A stretch of DNA of 64,000 nucleotides from CAWCBG01 sp963793845 (GCA_963793845.1 CAWCBG010000007.1:52569-116568), one strand, 5' to 3'. Shown: positions 1 through 8,725, counted from the first letter of the stretch. The notes: generated from the sequence alone by a model not told the origin. Made by a program: numbers and translations.

Positions 1-115
1 CTGCGCTCGGAATGACGAACGTTGGGAGTGGCTGCGCTGCGCTCGGAATGACGAACGTGGGAGTGGCCGCGCTCCGCTCGGAATGCCGTCCCTCGGAATG
101 CCATTCGATGAGGCG
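1..115. repeat. Partial tandem array of the GAATGACG repeat
   Basis: Three or four diverged copies of a roughly 31-36 bp unit containing GCGCTCGGAATGACGAACG occupy the window edge, between the edge and the end of a minus-strand hydrolase gene. The same motif forms one arm of the palindromic repeats found throughout the window. The array is cut by the edge, so its full size is unknown. No gene is seen here. Confidence 0.7.
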
Positions 116-151
116 GGTCTCAGCTACCAGGGTCTTGCGGGTAATTCGCCT

Positions 152-802
152 TTACAAACCCTGCTCCTGCAGCCAGCTTTCGATGGTCATGCGCATTTCG
201 TTCAGGTGCCCGGCAAAGTAGTGGTCGCCGGGAATGAACACCAGCTCTTTCGGTTCGGCGGCAAGTGCTACGGCCTCTTCAAGCGCATCGTGCGGACCGA
301 ACTCATCGTGGTCGCCGCTGAGGAACAGCTTGGGCTTGGCACACTCCTGCAGGAATCCATAATCGTAGAGCCTGCCTTCAGCGTCGATGGGAGTTCCCAG
401 CGAGATCAGCGCGCGCACATCGGGATTGGGGCAGGCGGCGCGTAACCCGGTGGCGGCGCCGAAGGAAAATCCCGCGAAGACGATCGGCAGGGCAAACTCC
501 TGCTTCAGCCAAGCCAGCGCGGTTTGCACGTCGCGAACCTCTCCGCGCCCGTTATCGTGATGGCCCTCGCTCAGCCCGGTTCCGCGGAAGTTGAAGCGCA
601 GCACAGGAAAGCCGCGCGAATGCAGCGCCTTCATGGCGTGAAAGACGACTTTGTTGTGCATGGTTCCGCCGAACAGCGGGTGAGGATGGCAGACCAACGC
701 CGAGTGGGTCGCCGTGGGCGAGCCGACGTTCAGCAGCGCTTCCAGTCTGCCGGCATCGCCCTCGAGAAAGAAAGATCGAATTGCGGAGTGTTGGGTAGAC
801 AA
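152..802 (-). CDS. Alpha/beta hydrolase (dienelactone hydrolase-like)
   Basis: A 216-residue cytoplasmic alpha/beta-fold hydrolase. The nucleophile elbow is GFSFG with Ser113, an acid lies in SGDHDEFG (Asp164 or Asp166), and the catalytic His is in PGDHYF (His194). An early CHPHPLFGG segment (38-46) and the RFNFRGTG strand (69-76) match the small serine hydrolases often annotated as alpha/beta superfamily hydrolases of the YcjY/dienelactone type. No signal peptide is visible. The substrate cannot be told from sequence. It stands alone, followed by repeat DNA and preceded by a small membrane-protein gene on the same strand. Confidence 0.88.
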   Translation of the reverse strand: MSTQHSAIRSFFLEGDAGRLEALLNVGSPTATHSALVCHPHPLFGGTMHNKVVFHAMKALHSRGFPVLRFNFRGTGLSEGHHDNGRGEVRDVQTALAWLKQEFALPIVFAGFSFGAATGLRAACPNPDVRALISLGTPIDAEGRLYDYGFLQECAKPKLFLSGDHDEFGPHDALEEAVALAAEPKELVFIPGDHYFAGHLNEMRMTIESWLQEQGL

Positions 803-865
803 TGCGGTCGCTCGCCCGTCAGAAAATTGCGAACGACCATCATAGCCGGAGCTTGCACAGCAGCT

Positions 866-1075
866 CTATTTTGGCGCTTTCTTCATCTGCGACAGCTTTA
901 CGTCGCGCCGGGGATGGTTGGCGCGTCCGTAAAGAAACATCACGGCAAAGAATGCATACACCACGATGGACAAGAGCGGATGGCCGAGTTGCGAAAAATA
1001 AGGAAGTCCCCAGATGCTGAAAGCCAGGACAGCCGCCAGCACCATCACTAGCCAATAACAATCTTTGCGTTGCAT
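866..1075 (-). CDS. Small two-helix membrane protein, function unknown
   Basis: A 69-residue ORF with two hydrophobic segments, about residues 8-24 and 33-49, followed by a basic C-terminal tail (residues 50-69) that would lie in the cytoplasm by the positive-inside rule. It lies 63 bp upstream of, and co-oriented with, the alpha/beta hydrolase gene. I do not recognise the family. The clear membrane pattern argues that it is real, but its size keeps confidence moderate. Confidence 0.6.
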   Translation of the reverse strand: MQRKDCYWLVMVLAAVLAFSIWGLPYFSQLGHPLLSIVVYAFFAVMFLYGRANHPRRDVKLSQMKKAPK

Positions 1076-1221
1076 ACCTACACCCGAATCGCCCTCGCGC
1101 CGGTCGCCCGATTCGCCGCGGCAGGTTATCTTGTACGTCTGGTTAGACGAATTGCTCCGGGGTGTGGTTTCCTCCGGACAGCAGTCTTTACAAAGCTTTA
1201 CAGCACGCCAAGGAGCTGCGC

Positions 1222-2208
1222 ATGATCCGGTTCGGAATCGTTGGTTTTGGACTACACGCGGTAAAGCGGCTGATGCCCGGTTTCGGCATGGCCAAAAGCT
1301 GCACCGTCACAGCACTTTCGCGACGTGATCCGCAAAAGGCCAGGGAGTCCGCGGAGAACTATGCGATCCCACATGCCTTCAGCTCTACTGCCGAACTATG
1401 CGCCTGTCCAGACGTGGATGCGGTCTTTGTCACCACGCCCGATGCCTTGCATCGCGCTGACGTGCTGGAGGCAATTCGCCATGGCAAGCCTGTGCTGTGC
1501 GAGAAGCCTATGGCGATGAATGCTGCCGAGGCGCGCGAGATGGTGCACGCCGCGCGCAACGCGGGAGTGATGCTGGGGGTGGCGCACGTCATGCGCTTCG
1601 AGGAGAGCGTGAAGTGGTTTCGTGAGCGTCTTGCGCAGCGGAGCATAGGCGGTCCGGTCATGGCGCGTGCCGATTTCGAGGCTCCGCTGATTGCCAGTGA
1701 ACGCACCTGGATCAACGATCCCACATTGGCCACCGGAGGCCCCATCGCTGACGTCGGAGTGCACTGTATCGACACTCTGCGCTTTGTGCTGGGCGACGAA
1801 GTGCGTACGGTGATGGCTCGCGCGCACTACGACTCGCGCTGGGTCGTTGAAGCATCTGCCGCGCTGACCCTGGAATTTGCCGGCGGGACCATTGCTACCG
1901 TCGCGGTGTCAGGCCGCACTCCGTACCGGACTCTGCTGGAGGTGAGCGGCGAGGCAGGAATGCTGTCAGGGTTGAACGCGCTGAATGTGGAGCATCCGGT
2001 TACGCTGGAGCGACGGGCCGCCTTCGAGGTGCTGGAGACAACGACGGTGTCAAACCAGCAGGCCTACGCCGATCAGGTGGATGCGTTCGCCGCTGCCATC
2101 GAGGCAGGCCGCGACTTCGATATCTCCGGCGAAGAAGGCTGGAAGAACCAGTTGGTGCTCGATGCAGCTTTTCGCAGCGTGAAGAGCGGCAGAGTCGAGG
2201 CCGTGTGA
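1222..2208 (+). CDS. Gfo/Idh/MocA family NAD(P)-dependent oxidoreductase
   Basis: A 328-residue oxidoreductase. The N-terminal Rossmann fold begins MIRFGIVGFG, and the family signature EKPMA lies near residues 94-98 with the conserved Lys of the EKP motif. The C-terminal half has the substrate-domain GGPIADVGVHCIDTLRF segment. Members usually oxidise or reduce sugar or cyclitol hydroxyls using NAD(P). The start at 1222 is chosen because AAGGAG sits at 1210-1215 with 6-base spacing and the Rossmann motif begins at once. An upstream in-frame start at 1162 would add 20 unrelated residues. The sugar substrate is unknown and no sugar operon adjoins. Confidence 0.9.
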   Translation: MIRFGIVGFGLHAVKRLMPGFGMAKSCTVTALSRRDPQKARESAENYAIPHAFSSTAELCACPDVDAVFVTTPDALHRADVLEAIRHGKPVLCEKPMAMNAAEAREMVHAARNAGVMLGVAHVMRFEESVKWFRERLAQRSIGGPVMARADFEAPLIASERTWINDPTLATGGPIADVGVHCIDTLRFVLGDEVRTVMARAHYDSRWVVEASAALTLEFAGGTIATVAVSGRTPYRTLLEVSGEAGMLSGLNALNVEHPVTLERRAAFEVLETTTVSNQQAYADQVDAFAAAIEAGRDFDISGEEGWKNQLVLDAAFRSVKSGRVEAV

Positions 2209-2212
2209 AAGG

Positions 2213-2566
2213 CTTCACCACAGAGGGCACGGAGCGAACGGAGAAAATTGGGTTTGATGTTGCCTGGATTGTTCTGATCCACTTCGACTTTTTACATCGT
2301 CATTGCGAGCGAAGCACCCGCGCGCTTCTTTCGACCCGCACTTTGGCGGGTCGGCGGGTGCGCAGTCGAGCAACCTGCTGTCCGCGAGCAGTGGCTGCGA
2401 TGTAGGGGGAAACAGGTTCCTCGACTCCGCTGCGCTTCGCTCGGAATGACGAGCTGAAAACTCCGGGCTTAGGCCCTCCGGTCGGAATGACAAAATCAGT
2501 GACTACACCACGCCGACCAGACCAACTGAGCTATTTCTCCGTGCTCTCCGTGTCTCCGTGGTGAAG
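2213..2566. repeat. MITE-like element with about 33-bp terminal inverted repeats
   Basis: The gap between the convergent oxidoreductase and M28 peptidase genes is bounded by imperfect inverted repeats: 2213-2246 (CTTCACCACAGAG...ACGGAGAAA) and 2534-2566 (TTTCTCCGTG...GTGGTGAAG), matching at about 28 of 34 positions. Between them lie a CATTGCGAGCG half-repeat, a CTTTGGCGGGTCGGCGGGTGC block and a CCTCGACTCCGCTGCG arm of the window-wide palindromic family. There is no coding potential. It may be a non-autonomous element or a composite of nested repeats. Confidence 0.6.
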
Positions 2567-2568
2567 AT

Positions 2569-4080
2569 TTACTCCATCCCATCTTTCGTCGCCGCGTGAT
2601 GGGGCAGAGACTCAGGCATCTCCGAAACATTCCACGCCCAGGCCGCGATGAACGCTGCGCCTTCGTTAATCTGGTCGGGGATGACCTTGTCGAAAGTGTC
2701 GGTCTGGCTGTGATGCGCTTGGCGATAGTGGTCGGGTTCCTGCACACAGAAGTAGCCGGGAACGCCTTTGTTCAGGAAGGGCACGTGATCGGACGCCCCG
2801 AAGTATCGCGTGCTGAGCGCCTGCAGATCAAACACCTCCTGCAACGGCAGATAAATTTCGTCCATCAGCGGCGCCGTCTCCCACAGCCCGTCGAGCGAGA
2901 TGGTAAACACCTTGCCAGTGCCCGTGTCGTGAATCAGGACAGCGTCCATCTTGGGAATTTCCGATTCGTGATTTTTGAGGAATGTGTCGGCGCCGATCCC
3001 GCCTTGCTCTTCGCCGGTAAACAGGATGAAGGTGATGGTGCGCTTCGGCTTCCAGCCCAGGGCATGCAGCGTGCGCGCGGCCTCAAGCGTTGCCATGGCG
3101 CCGGTGCCGTTATCCAGGGCGCCCTGTCCCAGGTCCCATGAATCCAGATGGCCGCCGATGATGACGCGTTCGTCAGGATGTTCGCTGCCTTTGATCTCGG
3201 CTACGGTGATGGACACGGGCGCAGGCTTCTCGCTGAAAGTGTTTTGCAGATTCGCCTTCAGCGTGACCGGCCCGGCCTGCAGCAGTCGCCAGATCAGGTC
3301 GTAGTTCTCGTGCGCAAGAAATGCCATGGGGACTTCCGTCGACTTGTAGCCGCCAAAGCCTCCACCCATGGTGTACAGGTTATCGGTCTTGCCGCTATCC
3401 AGCAGCAACAGGGCGGGCTGCTCCTGGGCGATCTGGTGCAGCAACTGGAGACGCTCGTGCCAGCCCATCTCGTTGCCGGTGGGAACACCGCGCGCGGGCG
3501 CGATGACTGCATCGTAGGCGTTGTCTGGGTTGGCTTCTTCTTTCGAGAGATCGGCCGGCTTGCCGAGCAGAACGATCACGCCCTTGAGCTTGCCTTTGTA
3601 TGCATCCAGGTCCGCTGGCTTATCGAGAATCACGGAAGTCACGTTACCGGAGATGTCGCCCGCCGTCGCTTTGCCCCAGCCAAAGGAATGAATTCCGATG
3701 CGCCGATCGATCGGACTGGTGATCTCGGCGGTTTCCATGCCGCGAGTCCAGGAGTGCGCGATCTCGGCGGTCTCGAGATGGGCATCGACGCCGTAGTCTT
3801 TGAAGCGCTTGAGTGTCCAATCACTGGCGGCCTGCATCTGTGTAGAGCCGGTCAGCCTCGGCCCGATGAAGGTGGTCAGGTACTCCAGGTTCTTCATCAG
3901 CTCCGAGTGAGCCTTCACTTCGGCGGCGATCTTCTGGTCCGCCTCCTCCATGGCCTTGCGATAGGCTGTGCGTTCTTCGGGAGTACGTTGCGGCGCGGGT
4001 TCCGGCTCCTGCGCCAGGATCGTTCCAGCCAATAAGAGAAGCGCCAGCGGCACGAGTAACAAACGGCGAGTGCGAATCAT
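2569..4080 (-). CDS. Secreted M28-family zinc aminopeptidase/carboxypeptidase
   Basis: A 503-residue exported M28 peptidase. The start at 4080 gives a textbook signal peptide (MIRTRRLLLVPLALLLLAG..., cleavage after TILA). An 18-residue in-frame upstream extension lacks signal character and is not used. A PA-like insert (about 125-290) precedes the catalytic zinc domain. Metal ligands visible are GGHLDSWD and GALDNGTGA (His, Asp), FTGEEQGG (Glu-Glu), IHDTGTG (Asp) and GASDHVPF (His). Such enzymes trim N-terminal residues or dipeptides in the periplasm or outside. The gene is monocistronic, with repeat DNA on both sides. Confidence 0.92.
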   Translation of the reverse strand: MIRTRRLLLVPLALLLLAGTILAQEPEPAPQRTPEERTAYRKAMEEADQKIAAEVKAHSELMKNLEYLTTFIGPRLTGSTQMQAASDWTLKRFKDYGVDAHLETAEIAHSWTRGMETAEITSPIDRRIGIHSFGWGKATAGDISGNVTSVILDKPADLDAYKGKLKGVIVLLGKPADLSKEEANPDNAYDAVIAPARGVPTGNEMGWHERLQLLHQIAQEQPALLLLDSGKTDNLYTMGGGFGGYKSTEVPMAFLAHENYDLIWRLLQAGPVTLKANLQNTFSEKPAPVSITVAEIKGSEHPDERVIIGGHLDSWDLGQGALDNGTGAMATLEAARTLHALGWKPKRTITFILFTGEEQGGIGADTFLKNHESEIPKMDAVLIHDTGTGKVFTISLDGLWETAPLMDEIYLPLQEVFDLQALSTRYFGASDHVPFLNKGVPGYFCVQEPDHYRQAHHSQTDTFDKVIPDQINEGAAFIAAWAWNVSEMPESLPHHAATKDGME

Positions 4081-4128
4081 TCCACCATCCTGGGTTGAGC
4101 GTGCAAGAGAGTCATCATATATTACGTC

Positions 4129-4180
4129 CGTCATTCCGAGCGGAGCGTAAGCGGAGTCGAGGAACCTGCTTTTCGACGGG
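4129..4180. repeat. Half-copy of the CGTCATTCCGAGCG repeat
   Basis: A single arm of the palindromic family (CGTCATTCCGAGCGGAGCG, then GAGTCGAGGAACCTGCTTTT) lies between the peptidase start and the end of the GIY-YIG gene. The second inverted arm is absent, so this copy is solo or truncated. It sits in the promoter region of the peptidase gene and could influence its transcript. Confidence 0.75.
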
Positions 4181-4185
4181 AGCCG

Positions 4186-4524
4186 CTAAGGTGTTGTGAT
4201 GTCCCGTCGGATCAGCGGCCCAATCGGTTTTCCCCATTCCTCCGATAGGTCTTCCCACGTGGGATTGATGCGCTCAATCAGGGTAACCTTCTTCTCGCGA
4301 CGCCAGCGCTTTAGTTGGGATTCGCGGCTGATCGCAAGCACAATCGAAGAAAACTGTTCAAAGTACACAAGTCGATGCACTTTGTACCGCGCCGTAAAGC
4401 CGTCGTATTTGCCCACCTTGTGCTGCCGGACGCGCAGCCCCAAATCACTGGTAACGCCAATGTAAATCACGCGTGATTTGCTCGCCATGATGTAGACATA
4501 TGCGGTTCGCTGTTCGTAAGACAT
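4186..4524 (-). CDS. GIY-YIG nuclease-domain protein (UPF0213/YhbQ-like)
   Basis: A 112-residue protein made almost entirely of a GIY-YIG fold: AYVYIMASKSRVIYIGVTSDL near the N-terminus supplies the YI and YIG strands, and RQHK and the central helix with R and E residues follow (SRESQLKRW). Single-domain proteins of this type are predicted DNA endonucleases with no settled role. The ATG at 4524 is preferred to an in-frame TTG two codons earlier. The downstream neighbour is a palindromic half repeat and the upstream neighbour is a large repeat cluster, but I see no evidence tying the nuclease to either. Confidence 0.85.
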   Translation of the reverse strand: MSYEQRTAYVYIMASKSRVIYIGVTSDLGLRVRQHKVGKYDGFTARYKVHRLVYFEQFSSIVLAISRESQLKRWRREKKVTLIERINPTWEDLSEEWGKPIGPLIRRDITTP

Positions 4525-4530
4525 TTTCAA

Positions 4531-5200
4531 TTAGCATGTGATGCCGAGTGCGCTGGGCGCAGTGATGCGAATCACTTCGCAGAGAGAACAGCAGGTTCCT
4601 CCACTTCGGGCTTACGCCCTCCGGTCGGAATGACGAAATGAAATAGGCTTACAGGGCCGCGCCGGAATGATGAATAAGAAGTGGTGGACTCCGCTGGTCG
4701 GGGGGCAAATGTTCTCGCAACATGCGTGCTGTAGCCCTATGAAGAGGGAGCATGTTCGTCGCCATTGCGAGCGAAGCGCCCGCATGCCTTTTTCGACCCG
4801 CGCTTTGGCGGGTCGGCGGGTGCGCAGTCGAGTAACCTGCTGTTTCCTGACAGTGTCCGCAATACTGGAGAAAGCAGGTTCCTCGACTCCGCTGCGCTGC
4901 GCTCGGAATGACGAACGTTGTAGTGGCTGCGCTCCGCTCGGAATGACGGACAACAAGTTGGCTGACGCCATGGGGGTCGGAAGCTGGTGTTTGCCAGTGG
5001 TGGCTGCGATCCTGTGGAAAACAGGTTCCTCGACTCCGCTGCGCTCCGCTCGGAATGACGGACGACAAGTTGGCTGACGCCATGGGGGTCGGAAGCTGGT
5101 GTTTGCCAGCGGTGGCTGCGATCCTGTGGAAAACAGGTTCCTCGACTCCGCTGCGCTCCGCTCGAAATGACGAATCAAAAGTTGCTCACCCCGACCGAGC
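4531..5200. repeat. Repeat cluster with two tandem 112-bp units
   Basis: A 760-bp gene-free gap filled with repeats. From 4570 to 4920 there are arms of the CATTGCGAGCG / AACCTGCTGTTT palindromic family, including the CTTTGGCGGGTCGGCGGGTGC block also seen near 2340. Positions 4941-5052 and 5053-5164 are two nearly identical 112-bp tandem copies (each with GGAATGACGGAC, GACGCCATGGGGGTCGG and AAACAGGTTCCTCGACTCC), differing at only a few bases. No ORF here looks coding: the long frames on either strand are low-complexity translations of the repeat. Confidence 0.85.
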
Positions 5201-5292
5201 TTTTGTCCAAAAGCGGATAGCTTGGACCATGTGATCTCTCCGCCGTGTAAGACGCCCTCCCCCTGCTACTCCTGTATGCTTAAAGATTCTGC

Positions 5293-6984
5293 ATGCGAAC
5301 CAGCCGGTCACTGCGCTTTATTCTTTTCCGTCGTCTTGCGTCGGTAGTCGCTCTCCTTCTCTGTGCGTTTGTTTTTCTGGACGAAGGCTGGGGCCAGGCC
5401 ACGCAGACGCAGCCTGCTGCTCCGGCAACATCGCAGGCGCCGCCTCCGGCGCAGCAACCCCAGCCGCCGGTCCCTGTCAATCCCAAGCCGTGCGAGATAA
5501 CGGTCACGCCCGCCGGCCCTACGACCAATACCTGCGCGGCTGGTCAGCAATCCAGCGGAACCTCGTCCAGCACGACGCAAGTTCCGGGCACCGGGGCGAC
5601 GGTACAGAATCAGCAGGGGAATCCCGAGACTACGCAGCCGTTCACCCGGGTTAGCAAGGCCGAGGCGAAGGAGCTTTTCCGCTCGGTCGACGAGATTCTG
5701 AAGTTTGCCAGCCAGGACACCGGACTGCCCATCCGGCACAAGGTCAAGCGCAAGCTCATCGCCCGCGAGCAGATGGAGAAGTACATTCACAAGGGCATGC
5801 GCGATGACAAGGACTCGCAGCACCTGGTGCAGGAAGAGCTGGTGCTGCAGAAGTTCGGGTTTATTCCGCCGGGCTACAACCTTCGCGTCGAGTTCCTGCG
5901 TCTGCTGGGCGAGCAGGTAGCCGCTTATTACGAGCCGAAGACCAAGACGGTCAATCTTCTGGACTGGGTGCCTCCCGACATTCAGAAGCCGGTGCTGGCG
6001 CATGAGCTCACCCACGCCTTGCAGGATCAAATGGTCAATTTACAGACCTGGCCCGATGCCGGTCAGAAGGACGATAAGCCGCTGCCTGATCAGCAGGAGT
6101 TAGTGGTGGAGGAAGAGCAGGCGGCGCGCCAGTGTGTCACTGAAGGTCAGGCGATGATCACGCTCTATGATTACTCGCTGGCGCCACTGGGCAAGAACGT
6201 TATTACCGATCCCGAGATGGTCAATGCCATGCGCGCCGGAGTGGGCGACAACAGCAGCGGCGACTCACCGGTCTTCGCAGCTGCGCCCATGTTCCTGAAA
6301 GAGTCGCTGATGATGCCCTATACCTTCGGCACCGATTTCGTGCGGGCCGTGCTGGTGAAGGCAGGCAAGGAAGCTGCGTTTGCCGGAATGCTGCAGGACC
6401 CTCCGGTGGATATGCGGCAGGTGATGCAGCCCGAGACCTATCTCGCGCACCAGGTGGTCCCACCGCTGAAGGTTCCCGATCTCGATGCCCTCGCCGGTCC
6501 GGCCTACGAGCGCTATGACTTCGGCGCCATGGGCGAATTTGATATTTTCCTGCTGGCCGAGCAGTACGGCGGCGACGACGCTCCCAAAAAATACTATCCA
6601 CACTGGCGTGGTGGCTATTACTACGCTGCCCATAACAAGACGGTTCCCAAGGACGAAGTTAGCCTGCTGTATTTCTCGAGTTGGGATTCTCCGGAAGCGG
6701 CGATGGCCTTCGCCAAGCTCTATGGCGACTACCTGCCCAAGCGTTACAAGAAGGCGGTGCTGTCTGCTTCGTCCTGCCACTCTATTACGGGTGAAGAGAG
6801 CGCTGATTGTCCGGTGAAAGTGTGGGACACGAATCAGGGCAAAGTGCGGATCGAAGCGCAGGGCAGCGATCTGCTGATTACCGAAGACTTCGATCAGGCC
6901 ACGGTAGAGAAGGCGCGCGATGTGCTTTTTAAGAGTACGACCCAGCCGTCGCCGGGATCGAAGGTTCCTTCCAGCCAAGACTGA
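5293..6984 (+). CDS. Secreted zinc metallopeptidase-like protein with HELTH motif
   Basis: A 563-residue exported protein. The N-terminus is basic then hydrophobic (VVALLLCAFVFL), with likely cleavage after WGQA. It is followed by a Pro/Gln/Ala/Thr-rich linker (35-105) and a globular region. LAHELTHALQDQ places an HExxH zinc site at residues 237-241 (His237, Glu238, His241), and EEEQAARQCVTEGQAM downstream offers a gluzincin-type third ligand. The specific family is not one I can name with certainty. Large exported HELTH proteins of this kind are seen in Acidobacteria. It is a single gene following the repeat cluster. Confidence 0.85.
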   Translation: MRTSRSLRFILFRRLASVVALLLCAFVFLDEGWGQATQTQPAAPATSQAPPPAQQPQPPVPVNPKPCEITVTPAGPTTNTCAAGQQSSGTSSSTTQVPGTGATVQNQQGNPETTQPFTRVSKAEAKELFRSVDEILKFASQDTGLPIRHKVKRKLIAREQMEKYIHKGMRDDKDSQHLVQEELVLQKFGFIPPGYNLRVEFLRLLGEQVAAYYEPKTKTVNLLDWVPPDIQKPVLAHELTHALQDQMVNLQTWPDAGQKDDKPLPDQQELVVEEEQAARQCVTEGQAMITLYDYSLAPLGKNVITDPEMVNAMRAGVGDNSSGDSPVFAAAPMFLKESLMMPYTFGTDFVRAVLVKAGKEAAFAGMLQDPPVDMRQVMQPETYLAHQVVPPLKVPDLDALAGPAYERYDFGAMGEFDIFLLAEQYGGDDAPKKYYPHWRGGYYYAAHNKTVPKDEVSLLYFSSWDSPEAAMAFAKLYGDYLPKRYKKAVLSASSCHSITGEESADCPVKVWDTNQGKVRIEAQGSDLLITEDFDQATVEKARDVLFKSTTQPSPGSKVPSSQD

Positions 6985-7060
6985 TCGGCTTGAATTGATC
7001 CCAGATGCTCAGAGTTTTAACCAGGGCTTGAGAGTAGAATCCTGGTCAGGGGTAAATACT

Positions 7061-7219
7061 GTGGCAGATCCCAAGTACGTAAACCCGTTCACAGACGTGC
7101 ACAACAAAGTCAAGGCTTTCAAAGACCGCGCTCTCGAAGCGAACAAGAACGATGATGAGCTTCGCCGAAGCAGATCCGTTCAGGAAGCCAAGGAAATCCT
7201 GGACAAAGAGGCGAAGTAG
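7061..7219 (+). CDS. Small charged hypothetical protein (52 aa)
   Basis: A GTG-initiated 52-residue ORF. A CAGGGG ribosome-binding sequence sits about 9 bases upstream. The product is highly charged and mostly helical in appearance (VHNKVKAFKDRALEANKNDDELRRS...EAKEILDKEAK). A longer in-frame reading from 6920 overlaps the 3' end of the metallopeptidase gene and adds arginine-rich sequence that looks out of frame, so the short form is preferred. A hairpin follows directly after the stop. Function unknown. Confidence 0.55.
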   Translation: MADPKYVNPFTDVHNKVKAFKDRALEANKNDDELRRSRSVQEAKEILDKEAK

Positions 7220-7231
7220 CCCGCATCACCG

Positions 7232-7256
7232 CAACCGACGCCAACTTTGTCGGTTG
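7232..7256 (+). terminator. Hairpin after the small ORF
   Basis: A perfect 8-bp stem CAACCGAC/GTCGGTTG with a 9-base loop lies 12 bases after the stop of the 52-residue ORF. It lacks a following T-tract, so it is at best a weak intrinsic terminator or a transcript-end stabiliser. Confidence 0.4.
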
Positions 7257-7267
7257 TGCGGTCCATC

Positions 7268-7453
7268 TCATCTGGCTGAACGTCGCACCCTAATAACTCC
7301 AATCGCACAGGCTGCAGTCATCAGCAAGACCCACGACGGTGGTTCGGGGGTTACTGGAGCCGATAGAGGCGCCGGTGTCGGTACTGGTCCTGATAGAGGG
7401 GCCGGTGACGGTGACGGTCGACCGCCTCCTCCTCCACCAGTGCAACAGAACAC
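7268..7453 (-). CDS. Possible small PEP-CTERM-like protein, perhaps 3' part of a broken gene
   Basis: A GTG-initiated 61-residue frame with a Gly/Pro-rich start and a C-terminus TPEPPSWVLLMTAACAIGVIRVRRSAR-like in layout: a PEP motif, a hydrophobic helix and a terminal arginine cluster, which is the tripartite PEP-CTERM sorting signal. Upstream, in a different frame, a GTG ORF at 7514 begins with a signal-peptide-like hydrophobic stretch (FWLAVVAAVCTGASVLL). The two could be pieces of one frameshifted secreted protein. The evidence is a motif only, so treat it as tentative. The rest of 7220-7648 holds nothing else. Confidence 0.35.
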   Translation of the reverse strand: MFCCTGGGGGGRPSPSPAPLSGPVPTPAPLSAPVTPEPPSWVLLMTAACAIGVIRVRRSAR

Positions 7454-7648
7454 TGGCCCCGGTACAAACGGCGGCCACCACAGCGAGCCAGAAGCATCCT
7501 CGCGCCAAGCTCACAGGGTATGGTGTCCCAGATCACAACCCCCGGTGACAAAAGTATTACAAACGCTTTGCTTTGAACTTGTTAGTCTGAGAGTGGGCTT
7601 GCAGGACATCACTTCCGCGGGCTGCGAACCGAAAACCTCAGGAGCGAA

Positions 7649-8542
7649 ATGGCGCAAGACAAGACACAAAAAGGCAAATTAAACGTGGTGACCACATTAT
7701 TCATGGTCGCCTTTCATATCGGCGCGATCGCTGCACTCTTCATGTTCAGCTGGAGCGCGCTGTTCGTCGGCATCTTCGTATATTGGGTCGCGGGCTCGCT
7801 TGGCATTGGCATGGGCTATCATCGCCTGCTCACTCATCGCGGTTACAAGTGCCCGAAATGGCTGGAGTACTTCCTGACGGTTTGTGCCACGCTCTCGCTC
7901 GAAGGTGGTCCGATTTTCTGGGTAGCCACGCATCGTGTGCATCATCAGCTGACCGACAAGCCGGGCGATCCGCACTCGCCGCGTGACGGCGGATTCTGGG
8001 CCCACATGGGCTGGATCCTTACCGGACAGACCTTCCACAACAACAGCACTGACCTGCAGGCCTACGTGCCCGATCTTCGCAAAGATAAGTTCCATCTCTG
8101 GATCAGCAAGTGGCATTGGGTACCGATGGTAGTGCTCGGCGTGACCCTGCTGGCCATTGGCGGATGGAAGTGGGTTTTCTGGGCGGTCTTCCTGCGCACG
8201 GTAATTCTTCTGCACTCGACCTGGTTCGTGAACTCGGCGACCCACATGTGGGGATCGAAGCGCTTCGCCACTGATGACGACTCGCGCAACCTGTGGTGGG
8301 TGGCCTACCTGAGCTTCGGCGAAGGCTGGCACAACAATCACCATGCGCATCCGCAGTCGGCGCGCCACGGTCTGGCCTGGTACGAGCTGGATGTGAACTA
8401 TTACGGCATCAAGACCCTGGAATTCTTCGGCCTGATCCGCGATGTGAAGCTGCCCAAGCTGGGCTCTTCGCGCATCAAGCCGGTGCTCGAGCCTGAACTG
8501 AAGCCGGAACCTGCCGGCGCGGTTGCCTACAGCGGCGACTGA
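7649..8542 (+). CDS. Acyl-CoA/acyl-lipid fatty acid desaturase
   Basis: A 297-residue integral-membrane desaturase with the three histidine boxes that bind the di-iron centre: HRLLTH (58-63), HRVHH (95-99) and HNNHH (228-232). Hydrophobic pairs at about 13-55 and 158-195 fit four membrane helices. The boxes and length match bacterial delta-9 (stearoyl-CoA type) desaturases, which introduce a cis double bond into membrane fatty acids using O2 and an electron donor. No cytochrome b5 or ferredoxin domain is fused. The start has CAGGAG upstream at good spacing. A strong intrinsic terminator follows, so transcription looks monocistronic. Confidence 0.93.
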   Translation: MAQDKTQKGKLNVVTTLFMVAFHIGAIAALFMFSWSALFVGIFVYWVAGSLGIGMGYHRLLTHRGYKCPKWLEYFLTVCATLSLEGGPIFWVATHRVHHQLTDKPGDPHSPRDGGFWAHMGWILTGQTFHNNSTDLQAYVPDLRKDKFHLWISKWHWVPMVVLGVTLLAIGGWKWVFWAVFLRTVILLHSTWFVNSATHMWGSKRFATDDDSRNLWWVAYLSFGEGWHNNHHAHPQSARHGLAWYELDVNYYGIKTLEFFGLIRDVKLPKLGSSRIKPVLEPELKPEPAGAVAYSGD

Positions 8543-8569
8543 GAATAATTCCCACTTTGACGGAAAGAG

Positions 8570-8597
8570 ACGGCGCAATCAGCGCCGTTTTTCTTTT
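8570..8597 (+). terminator. Rho-independent terminator of the desaturase gene
   Basis: Perfect 7-bp stem ACGGCGC/GCGCCGT (8570-8576 and 8582-8588), a 5-base loop and an immediate T-rich run (TTTTTCTTTT). It lies 28 bases after the desaturase stop codon. Confidence 0.9.
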
Positions 8598-8725
8598 GGA
8601 CGTATAGCCCATCCTTGGGTGGCGCGCAGCGTCCTGGTCTCTCGCGCCCAGGTGCTATCCTTCCCCATACCGCGTCATAATGACTTTAGCTGACGGCCGA
8701 TAGCTGACAGCCGACGGCTTTCCCC

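Noticed and set aside
2500..2540. tRNA-like D-arm (TAGCTCAGTTGGT on the minus strand)
   Set aside because: The matching GAGC half of the D-stem and a proper anticodon and T-arm are missing; it is chance or a relic inside the repeat element.
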